Assembly: GCA_964017145.1 (NCBI GenBank)
Contig: OZ024840.1
Coordinates: forward strand, 2,976,001-3,040,000
Reading direction: 5' to 3'
DNA length: 64,000 nucleotides
Origin: Agrocybe praecox
Lineage: Eukaryota; Basidiomycota; Agaricomycetes; Agaricales; Agrocybaceae
In this document: piece by piece, positions 1-9,458 of the stretch
Layout of the letters: every line of letters starts with the position of its first letter
Position numbering within the stretch: position 1 is the stretch's first letter
Position numbers and translations under genes: made by a program
Notes under the pieces: generated by a model
Database searches by the model: none
Told to the model about the DNA's origin: nothing
The model's input: only the letters and a program-made list of their open reading frames with translations

Positions 1-875
1 GGATAAGCCCAAGGTGTTAGCCAGCATCGTCGAGGGGTCTCAAGCTTCGAGCAATCTTGTCAATGCCATAACAGTAAGGGAAATACTCGCACCATTGAAG
101 AATTCGTATTCATTTTTTGTTGGAAGCTGGTAAACCTTGCCACGGATATTCTGGAAACAAATGAACGAGTTCAGGAGTGTCTCACCAAAGCAAAACAAGC
201 CCGAAAACCAGTTGTGCGGTATATCCAGGTAATTGCATTCTCTCTTGGCGCGCCTCGCGACAAAATTAATCCAGTATTGACATTGGACTATTTCAGCTCG
301 TTGAAAACGAGGAGCTGATTGGGACCCTCATTGAAACCAATGATCGCATCGTCGCCGCCCTAGAGATGTACGAAAAGCTGTTGGTCGCTGAACCTGATAA
401 TACTCCCGATAGTACCGCCGCTATTACGGCGGACCTCACTGCAGCGAATATTGGAGGACATTCTGTAGGAGGGAACCGCACAAGCCCCACGCACAACACA
501 AATGTTTCCACCAAAGGAAAAGATCGCAGTACGGAATCTCAGGCACATGTTCATCCAGACCTGGAAGACCTAAACTTTGGTTCCTTGGGAAATATTTCAA
601 CAAATCTTCCCCCACCTCTTCGCCCTTCTGCGCTCTCGGATGATGGCCATGAGCACGAGAACGCGGACTACCGTGGTTCTTTGTCGGAATTCAGTGATTA
701 CGAATCTTCAGATGAAGAAACACATAAGAGAGCTGCAGGGCCATCAGCCAAACGCAGAAATTATGTCACGGTTTCTGACAACGAAGATCCACCTTCCGGC
801 TTCTCGTCCAGCAATACCAAGACACGACTCCCCGTAGATGATGATCCCTTTGCAGATCCCTTTGCTGACAAGTAA
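1..875 (+). CDS. LSB5: LSB5-like VHS/GAT-domain endocytic adaptor (5' truncated)
   Basis: Only the C-terminal part is present; the gene runs off the left edge. Exons read as 2-73, 127-228 and 297-875, with short GT-AG introns and continuous frame. The visible protein starts in the segment linking VHS to GAT. It then gives a helical GAT domain (NLATDILETNERVQE, LVENEELIGTLIETNDRI, ALEMYEKLL). After that comes a long acidic, Ser-rich low-complexity tail ending in a DPFADPFAD repeat, an NPF/DPF-like peptide typical of endocytic adaptors. Known of the family: GAT domains bind ubiquitin and Arf-type GTPases, and yeast Lsb5 links actin patches with endosomal traffic. Inferred: a cytosolic adaptor at endosomes or actin patches. 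The N-terminal VHS domain must lie outside the window. A GGA- or TOM1-like relative is possible, but no GAE domain follows. Confidence 0.72.
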
Positions 876-1140
876 TACACTATAGAAAGAGATTGTCCTT
901 GAATTTCGGAATACGGTTTGTTTTAGAACCTTACTCACATATTGGTTCGCATCCTTGAACACTATGCCTTACCTATTTCTTGCAAGCTTATTATGTTGCT
1001 ATATATTCTCCGATTCGGAATTTGAAGGAAAATCGTAATTTATACGTATGGGTTGTATGCCAGCTTGTCCGCTCATACTTAACCTTAATATATCGTTTTT
1101 GCTCTTATCTACAAGAACAAAAATGGGGCATAAGATGTCA

Positions 1141-2725
1141 CTATATGTGGTCATCCCATTCTATAATATCCCTGTTCTTGTTATTAAGCCAGAAAGGTTT
1201 CAGCGCCTGGGGCAAGCGTAAAGAAATAAGTCGACCATTTCCATCAAATATAGCCCCGTTTTCTAGAAGTGCCACAATCAACCTTGGCACTGCTGCAGCG
1301 GTTCCATTCAAGGTATGAGCGAAAGGAAGACGCGATGGTGTTGAATCCGTAGAGCCGCCTTGGGGACGATACCGAATATGTAGCCTACGTGATTGGTAGT
1401 CTGTGCAATTTGATAGAGAAGATACCTCGCCCCAAGCTCCACGTCCAGGCATCCATGCCTCGATGTCGTATTTGCGGAAGGCACTTGCTCCCAATTCTTC
1501 GGTAGGCATGTCAAGAACCCTGCACGAATTTGGTAAGTAATAGTCATGTAACGAAGGAGGGGAACTGAACTTGAATGGTATATTGAGCCCTTCGAGAATA
1601 GACTTTTGGAGAGATAACATATCATCCATCATGGCTTCGCTATATTCCGCCGTGGTCACGGCAAATAACTCCACTTTTGTAAATTGGTGCACTCTATACA
1701 GCCCACGAGTGTCCGCTGATCGTGCACCAGCTTCAGACCGGAATGCATGGCCAACACCAACGTATTTGAGAGGAAGGTCTAACGAAGAATAGACTTTATT
1801 GGCAAATATTCCTGCCAATGGTATCTCTGCGGTTCCAGCTAAAACGAGTTCAGGTGAAGATGAATGCGTTGGAGAAATTTGGTACATATGTGAAACAGGA
1901 GGGTCGGCGTCGTCGCGCGGTTGGAATCCGCATCTGACAGCAATATCATAACGAACAACGTCAGGAGTGGTCACAGGTGTAAATCCGTGTTGGATTGCGA
2001 CAGACATAGAGTAATTGGTCAGGGCAAGCTCCAGTAGTGCGGCTTCATTGCGAAGGAAGTACCATGAGGTTCCCGTAACTGTTGACGCACTCTTAAAGTC
2101 GAGGAGTCCGAAATGTTCGCTGATTGCTACATGATCTCGTTTAGAATTTGACGGTAAGGGTTCAGGACCGTGGTTTGATAATGTTACTGCAGAGGATTCA
2201 GGACCGAGCGGAGAGTTTGGGTGTGTATCATTGGGGAGTAATAAAGCCAACTGGAGGCATTGCTGCTCAGCAGCGTCCAATTTTGCTTCGAGCTCCTTTA
2301 CTTCCACTTTTAGCTTGGACGCTTCAGATAAGGCTGCTTCCCGTTCTGCGTTATCAGCGCTACGCTTGACCCGTTCTCCGATGGCTGACCGTGCATTTCG
2401 TTTCGTATTAAGTTCTGCAGATATCCGCTTGGATTCGCTGTGAGCCCGTGCCACAGAGGCCACTGCACCATTTGGTAATCGAGTCTTCCTATTCAAGGCA
2501 TTTAAAGACTTTGATGTAACGTTTTCAGAGATAGTCCGATAATCCAGTCGTGGTTGAGGAAGCTCGCTAGCCGCGGTTTTTGTAGAATATGCGCATAAAC
2601 AAGTGCGCTGGCCTCAGGGTAATAGTCAGTGCAATGAAGCTTCCACAGCAAGGATAGGACATACGAAATATACAGAAGCTGCTCAAGGAGCCAATTGTCC
2701 TTCGTGTGTGACCTAAAGATAGCAT
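1141..2725 (-). CDS. Mitochondrial seryl-tRNA synthetase
   Basis: Class II aminoacyl-tRNA synthetase charging mitochondrial tRNA-Ser. Seen: an N-terminal charged coiled-coil arm (about residues 60-150), motif 2 around VGHAFRSEAG...YRVHQFTKVELF, and motif 3 around GEVSSLSNCTDYQSRRL and TLNGTAAAVPRL. My model has exons 2725-2665, 2612-1571 and 1519-1141, giving 493 aa. Exon 1 encodes a Ser/Arg-rich presequence (MLSLGHTRRTIGSLSS...) and, after splicing, an AYSTK context that looks like a matrix-targeting peptide. This is why I chose ATG 2725; no other in-frame ATG exists upstream. The second intron (1520-1570) is 51 nt and open in frame, so unspliced RNA would only add 17 residues. The gene is divergent from the RFC subunit gene with 141 bp between starts. 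Identity is secure; the first exon is inferred from frame and splice sites. Confidence 0.88.
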
Positions 2726-2866
2726 TAGGAGGAGACAGTGAAGATGAGCACAAATATTCGGTGCCAAGGGGGCAGCCTCAGTGACAATTATTCGCGGTGT
2801 GACAGATGTGACAAAGCGCGTCTTTCTCGTCAGTGACCGCGAAGCTTACTATTTCAATTAACGACC

Positions 2867-4216
2867 ATGAACAAAGCAGCGGAGACACCTTATGAACTTC
2901 CCTGGTGAGCCTTCATCTCGTTTAGTACTATTCAAGTCTTACGCGCTAGCTATAAGGGTGGAAAAATATCGTCCACATGTCCTAAATGACATTGTAGGGA
3001 ATCAAGACACAATCGAACGCCTCAAGGTTATTGCTCGAGATGGAAATTGCCCCCATATCATCATATCGGTGAATTCATCCGCATCCTTTAGGCACAGCCT
3101 GTTTCTCATCTGGAATAACAACAGGGAATGCCGGGTATCGGAAAAACCACAAGCATCCACTGTCTAGCTCATCAACTTCTCGGTGATGCTTACAAGGAGG
3201 GTGTTTTAGAGCTGAACGCGTCAGACGAGCGGTGTGTAATATTTCGTCCTGATTTTTTGCTTTGCGTTCTGATGCTATGTAGTGGCATTGATGTTGTGCG
3301 GAACAAGATTAAATCGTTCGCACAGAAAAAGGTTACGCTGCCACCAGGTCGCCATAAAATTGTAATCTTGGACGAAGCTGACAGGTATGGAGACATGACT
3401 TTCCCTATAAACGCATAATTAACCTGTACTAGCATGACACCTGGCGCACAGCAAGCACTACGACGTACCATGGAAATCTTCTCAAATACTACGCGTTTTT
3501 GTCTTGCGTGCAATATGAGTAACAAGATCATCGAGCCCATCCAGAGTCGTTGTGCTATTCTACGTTATGCTAAACTAAAAGACCAAGAAATCCTCAAGCG
3601 CTTACTAGAAATATGCGAAATGGAAAAGGTACGATTTACTGGCATACCCATTACCCGAAGCTTACCGTTTAATAATTTAGGTTGAATATAATGATGATGG
3701 CCTGACCGCCTTAATTTTTACATCAGAGGGTGACATGCGACAGGCTATCAACAATTTACAATCTACTTTTGCTGGATTTGGCTTCGTATCGGGTGATAAC
3801 GTCTTCAAAGTTTGCGACCAACCCCACCCCATCATCATTCAAGCCACAATTCGAGCATGCTTGAAGGGCGACGTTGACACTGCAGTGGAAAAACTGAATG
3901 AGCTGTGGACTCAAGGTTATAGCGCTGTTGATATTGTGGTCACAATATTCCGCGTGGTAAAGACCTTTGACGAGTAAGGGCGTTAACGAAATTGTATGTG
4001 CAGAAGCTCATTATCCTATTATCTTCCAGAATGCCGGAGTATACCAAGCTTGAATACATCAAGGTAAAACTTAAGCTAGCATTGTACAATGATACGACTT
4101 GAAGCTAATGTTTTTACAAGGAAATCGGATTTACGCATATGAGAATTTTGGAAGGAGTAGGCACGCTCATTCAACTTGCTGGTCTTGCTGCTCGGCTCTG
4201 CAAAGTGGTTCGTTGA
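2867..4216 (+). CDS. RFC4: Replication factor C small subunit (human RFC2 / yeast Rfc4 type)
   Basis: AAA+ subunit of the clamp loader that opens PCNA at primer-template junctions. Eight exons (2867-2904, 2957-3068, 3125-3231, 3283-3384, 3433-3628, 3681-3973, 4030-4063, 4121-4216) give 325 aa with all phases consistent. Seen in order: RFC box VEKYRP near residue 14, Walker [10 protein letters not shown] near 50, NASDERGIDVVR, Walker B VILDEAD near 115, sensor 1 in LACNMSNKI, and the SRC arginine-finger motif [10 protein letters not shown]. The C-terminal collar has [15 protein letters not shown] and ends near ARLCKV. The VCDQPHP and [10 protein letters not shown] stretches match the RFC2/Rfc4 paralogue better than RFC3, RFC4 or RFC5. 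It acts in the nucleus with the other RFC subunits, which are not in this window. The symbol follows yeast naming. Confidence 0.93.
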
Positions 4217-4528
4217 TTTAATCGTTTTGAAGTCGAGGATTGAATTAACGTCGTGTGCCTAGCACCTGAAAGATGATCTCACAAAAATTTGAAGGGGCAC
4301 ACGTATTTCTGCTTTTACTATCCTGAATACCTACACTTGTATCTATAATTTTATTAACATTGTACAATATTGTTTGTTGATTACGTAGATGAATGCTAGT
4401 GCCTACGTAGTTCATCATGTGCACGACGGATGATGACAAATAAAGGCCATCAGTAATCCCGGCGTCATCATGGGCAGTATTTTTCCTGCCATTACTAACG
4501 ACTAAATCATGTTCTATCACTCCCAACG
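4217..4528. other. Intergenic, RFC subunit to CFD1
   Basis: 312 bp between two genes in the same orientation. It should hold the RFC gene's 3' end and the CFD1 promoter. I see no ORF worth calling, no clear TATA box and no repeat. Confidence 0.5.
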
Positions 4529-5422
4529 ATGGAAACAGCAGTAACGAGACGTCTGAAGAATGTCAAGCATATCATCCTTGTTCTAGCCGGTAAAGGTGGA
4601 GTCGGCAAATCCTCCGTGTCGACCCAATTAGCCCTGAACTTGGCTTCCTCTGCGCCGGATGTTAAGGTCGGCATCCTGGATGTAGATCTCACAGGTCCTT
4701 CGATCCCGCGAATGTTTGGGGTAGACGACAAAGGCGTACATCAAAGCAGTGATGGTTGGGTGCCTGTATATGCGGATGGATCGAATGCGCGACTAGCATG
4801 CATGAGCGTCGGATTCCTCCTCAAAAACAAGGGTGACTCTGTGGTCTGGAGAGGCCCCAAAAAGAATGGGATGATTCGACAATTTCTTAGCGACGTAAGA
4901 TGGGGTGAGCTTGATTACCTCGTGATTGACACGCCCCCAGGTTCGTGTAATTCTTGTTGGACAGATGAATTGTCAGGTTAATAGTGTTTTGTAGGAACAT
5001 CGGATGAACATCTCTCCCTCATGGAACATCTTGCAGGCGTCCATTCACGCCTGTCTGCTGTTATTGTCACGACGCCCCAAGCTGTCGCTCTGATGGATGC
5101 GATGAAGTGCCTTTCATTTACGCGTGCGGTAAACCTGCCGGTTCTGGGGCTTATCGAGAACATGAGCGGATATGCTTGCCCATGTTGCGGAGAAATCAGC
5201 AACGTTTTCTCGACAGGCGGAGGAGCAGAATTGGCACGAAAAGAAGAACTGAAATTCCTGGGGACGCTGCCCGTCGACACGGACCTTGTATCTGCGCTGG
5301 ATGGAGGTGGTGAAGACCAGACCAGTGAATTTCCGCTGATGGAACGCTACGAAAAGACGCCGTCTGCAAAACTGTTCAAGGAAATACTGAAAGGCGTCCT
5401 GGAAGAGTTGAAGAAGGAATAA
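4529..5422 (+). CDS. CFD1: Cytosolic Fe-S cluster assembly scaffold NUBP2/Cfd1 (P-loop NTPase)
   Basis: Two exons (4529-4940, 4995-5422) give 279 aa, the usual length of Cfd1/NUBP2. Seen: deviant Walker A of the MinD/Mrp class, [10 protein letters not shown], near residue 20; Walker B-like [11 protein letters not shown]; the [16 protein letters not shown] switch formed exactly at the splice junction; and [13 protein letters not shown] near residue 200, with the CPxC cysteines that bind the bridging 4Fe-4S cluster. There is no long N-terminal cysteine extension, which separates it from Nbp35/NUBP1. Known: Cfd1 pairs with Nbp35 to build and hand over 4Fe-4S clusters to cytosolic and nuclear proteins such as DNA polymerases and helicases. 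The intron donor is GTTCGT, also used elsewhere in this window. Confidence 0.93.
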
Positions 5423-5668
5423 AGTAGAAAATATAATAAAGTCACACGGGATATGAATGTCTAACGCCTCGTTGCAGTTGGTTGAAACCCAATATAGAAA
5501 TCAGTCTGTTGACGTCCGAACACGACGCGACTTGGAAGGCCCACCGCTCTTTCCTTCCCACTTCCATGTTCCCCTCATAGCGTTCTGTCCCCCATTCTTG
5601 TATTCATGACCTTTTAACGCCTGCGCCACGCCTTCTAACGCTTATAACCTCAAATCTTGTTCTTGTCT

Positions 5669-7322
5669 ATGCCATTCAAAATGCTTTCCCAGTCACCTTC
5701 TGATCAGCCCTACACTACTGCCGAAGAGGATCCCTTCAGTGTCCAGCCGTACATTCATCCTACCAAAGTTCAGCGTAAGCGATCAAGTATGGTTGACAAA
5801 TGGATCAATGAGCAGCAAGGCCACCCATCCGAAGATTACCTCTCCTCAGCATCTGTACCACCAACTCCCGCTTACTTTGAAGACTCCAGTGTGTGTGGTT
5901 CACGCGGTGATCCCTATATGGCATATCCCGATTTGCCTCGCGTGTCTTCTGAACGTATCCGACCCAATGAGCAAGATAATGAATCCATAATCAGTTATGA
6001 CCTTATTGATGATGATGACATCCCAAATGACCCAATTCCATTACCAGAAGAGGTACCCAAAGAGGTATGCCTTCTTCCTGATGCATGTACAGATATCCCA
6101 TTAATTTCAACGTGTAGCCCACTGTCACACCAATTATACCTCAGCGCTCCCATAAATCATCTCGCAATTCCATTACTCCATCGTTCCGCAACCTGACCCT
6201 CTCTTTCCGCTCCCAAGCTACTACACAAGGCGAGTTGCCCTCTCATACCAACATGGAGACACCACCTCGCGTCTTCACCCGTTTATCCTTCTTTCCTCGA
6301 ACCCCGCGATCAAGCACTGGCCCTCAGGCTGTGTCTTCTTCATTGACTAGTACGCCTCAACCAACCCACTCAAAATCATCTAGTCTCCCCACTCTGGATT
6401 TTAGCGCAACTCCTTCTCCATCACATAGGATATCACCATCTTCGTCGACTTCTAAATGGAGGCCCAGTGTGCTGGGACATTTCCAGCACTCTTCCATGTC
6501 TGAAGTTTCGGTCAATACATCTGAGCCACAGTATGCACCTTCTCGGCCTAGTATCTCATCTGCAGATACATACAGCACATGGCATACATCACAGACGACT
6601 ACTACTGTTGATAGCAATGTTCCATCAACCCCTTCCAAAGTTTCTCTCCTCGAATCAATACGCTTGCGGGGAACCAAGTCACCAGCTACTCGGTTGAAGG
6701 GTTTCTCAAGGTCCACCTTATCGCTCCGCTCTGCTGCGCAACAGTCATCAGAAATTTTGGACTCTCAACCAAAGGGCAAGGGTATTCTACAACAACGATC
6801 GGCGTTTGCGCCAAAACCTGGCTCATATTTGGACAACATCGATGATGAAGATGATCTAGACGATCCACCCACTTACCGATTCAATCAACACCCTCGAAAT
6901 CCAGTTCCACGCTCGGTTAACGGGACTTTATCCCGTGTTAAATTTTCGTCTCTCAACGCAAGAGCACGCAAGAAGAAGAAATTGCTTGTTACTGGCGTTG
7001 GAGTTACCGAGACTCGCAAGTTCGAGGGCGTCAAACGTTGGTGTGAGGTATGGGCGCGCATCATTACCTCAGTTCTATGTTGGCCTGATGCATATATGTG
7101 TTCGTGTAGAGCTTCGGAGACATTCGGCAGATCACACGTTTGCCCAACGGGGACCTTGAATTCGATTTTCGTGATCCAGAAGTTGCTGATACTGTAAGTC
7201 GTTTCTGTGTACGTACGAAGATGTGTTCTAATTGGAAACAGGTCTGTCGTGTACGAGCAAAAGTCCACATAGCTGGGGTTGGTAGTGTGCAACTTTCATG
7301 GGTCGCGGGTAATAAACGATGA
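5669..7322 (+). CDS. Uncharacterised Ser/Pro-rich protein with C-terminal RRM-like fold
   Basis: Not recognised by name. Four exons (5669-6064, 6118-7047, 7110-7193, 7242-7322) give 496 aa; the ATG at 5669 is the first in frame. Residues 1-400 are low-complexity and Ser/Thr/Pro-rich, with an acidic patch (ISYDLIDDDDIPND). The last about 80 residues are ordered: a basic run ARARKKKKLLVTGVG, a helix FEGVKRWCESFGDIRQI, then RLPNGDLEFDFRDPEVADTVC and a final strand VGSVQLSWV. This beta-alpha-beta-beta-alpha-beta pattern looks like an RNA-recognition motif, with LLVTGV at RNP2 and GDLEFDF at RNP1 but without the usual aromatic residues. Inferred: a possible RNA- or protein-binding module at the end of a disordered protein. 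Function unknown. Confidence 0.7.
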
Positions 7323-7746
7323 CGCACCCATCCTTAATGTTTGACTCTCATGCGCCTCGCTTTTCGTCCACTATCGTGTGTATCAATATTTGTCATGACC
7401 ATCAACCTATGCGGTATGTTTTCAGTCCTACCAAGCTACGCATTTCATCTAATTTGTTCCTTCTTTGAAAGCGACTCGTCTTACTCGTATGAAACCTTAT
7501 GCAACCCATCCACTTTTCTTATATCTCTCAAGAACATACACTACCGCATACCTCCATTGAGCGTTTCCTCATGTCCATTAGCTTTCCTATGCATACCATC
7601 ATCCTTGTATCATTATAGCATAAATCAAATGTTCTAATTTTGTCCGGCTAAAAATAGGGATTTAAAAATAACATCGATATGTTTGAGCAAATTAGGTAAT
7701 GTTTTGATTTCATGTCTCCACTCTCCCTTTCCGTGTATCTTATTGC
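7323..7746. other. Intergenic, RRM-like gene to lipase gene
   Basis: 424 bp, AT- and pyrimidine-rich toward the lipase start, consistent with a fungal promoter. Open reading frames in it lack family features and I do not call them. Confidence 0.45.
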
Positions 7747-9335
7747 ATGGCTTCTGACCCCCGTTCTGTCGATGCTATTCCTCTGGTTATAGTCGAAGGC
7801 TTTCTTGGGACTGCTGGCCCAGTTTCCTGGCATAAGTGCATTGATAAGCCACAAGGTCCATTAGGAGGCAGAAAGATCATCGTTACAAGGTAGTGTTTTC
7901 TGTACACCCTTGACGACGCTGTGCCGATAATTAAACTTACACAGTTTAGGTCCTGTTAGCTCTCTGCATGATAGAGCATGTGAACTCTACTACTCCCTGG
8001 TTGGAGGTAGAGTCGATTACGGAGAAGAACACGGTCGGAACAACAAACATCGTCGATACGGGCGCACTTTTCACCAAGGGCATTATCCACGTTGGTCAGT
8101 AGAATATCCATTACATTTTGTAGGCCATTCTATTGTAGGACGCCCATTTTTTCTGTGGCGGACTTCTGACATGAACGCCACACTTACAGGGCGGTCCTAC
8201 AATTGTAAAGATGCAACATCTGTTAAAAGAAGGACACTTTGGGAAATCTGGACATCCCAGCATGGTCTTATCCATAAACTCGGGTAATTTATACTTTTAT
8301 TTCCGCGAAAAGAAGCTCAAACCAGCGTAAAACCTCCTATCAGTGTGTTCACCGTTTCGCGGGACGCAACTGGTGTACGTTTTGGGCGAAAGTAGGACGA
8401 ATGCTCCCGAGGTTCGGTCCTTGTCTGTCGGTGGATTTCTTGCGAAGCTCGTGCATGTCCTTGCGTACATGTCACCTCTTATCTCGTCTTTAATAGACGT
8501 TCATGCGGACCCCCGTTCATTATCTTACAACGAATGTTCCGCGATGCATTTCATGAGCCAACTTTGGCGAAGTGATTGGGCAACATCAACAGATGCAGCC
8601 CCATACGATATGACCTTTCTCGCTTCTCATGACCGCGAAAGTCGTTCAGAGGGAATTGTGTTTCCCGGTACTTTTTACCGAAGCTACGTATCCGTCATGG
8701 TCAGTTTCAATGACATATTTTCTCCGCGGAAAGAGAAGTTGCCGCTGATTCTAAATGCTCATCCAGCCTCGTAGCACCTGCGCACACGCGAATGATCAAT
8801 ATCTCCCTCGATTTAAATTATCATTTACTCACAATCTCCTCTATTTTTGTGCAGTAAAAATTGGATCGTTTAATTTTGCATCCCTTAAACCTCCGCCGAC
8901 CTTCTCCCACAAAAATAATTCATTGGATGAGCAAATATGCGAGGCACCAGAGGTACGCGGGGAAGAATACCGCGCTAATGATGGTATTGTTCCCGTATTT
9001 TCTCAATGGCACCCCTTACCATGCAGGTATGTTATGTCTTATACCTTTACCAAGTATCCTGCTATCCGTTAACCCCTAATCTGTTTAGCTTAACGCAATG
9101 CGAACACGTTATTAAATCTAGGAAGCAGTTTGAGGCTGCCAATGTTAATCCAGCCTTTGAGCCTCTTCCCGGACGATGGTTCGTCACGACAATAGAAGAC
9201 ACAGATCACCTATCACTTTATCCTTCCATGTTCACTGAAAACCGATACCAACAAGCATTTTGGCAAGAGCTTGGATTTTGGTTAACTAAAGTAGATTTTT
9301 TAATTACTCGTAAAGAACCTAGTACTTGTAATTGA
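7747..9335 (+). CDS. Lipase of bacterial I.5-like (Geobacillus T1/L1) type
   Basis: Alpha/beta-hydrolase expected to cleave acyl-glycerol esters. Model exons 7747-7889, 7945-8134, 8190-8283, 8344-8699, 8767-9026 and 9089-9335 give 429 aa. Seen: IPLVIVEGF (oxyanion region), LGPVSSLHDRACELYYSLVGG, VDYGEEH...KHRRYGRTF, nucleophile elbow GHSIGG rebuilt across an intron, TSTDAAPYDMT, acid ANDGIVPVFSQW, and catalytic His in TDHLSLYP. In Geobacillus L1 lipase the structural zinc is held by D61, H81, H87 and D238. The aligned residues here are the D of HDRACE, the H of EEH, the H of NKH with the same 20- and 6-residue spacing, and the D of PYDM. No signal peptide is seen, so it is probably intracellular. 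The junction at 8700-8766 is the least certain. Confidence 0.8.
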
Positions 9336-9458
9336 TATTTTTAAAATCCAGGGATTGTCGGTGACAGATCCTGTTCAAAAAATAAGGAAAGAATGTTGTT
9401 TTGTTGAATTGAAATTTATATTGTAGACGAGAAAACGGAAATTATCGAGGATCCTTTA

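Noticed and set aside
7323..7746. Short ORFs between the RRM-like and lipase genes
   Set aside because: Hydrophobic, T-rich composition with no conserved motif; typical of promoter DNA.
8700..8766. Lipase as a pseudogene because of the stop at 8772-8774 in the unspliced frame
   Set aside because: A GTCAGT donor and a CCAG acceptor restore frame, and both later catalytic residues (Asp, His) follow intact.
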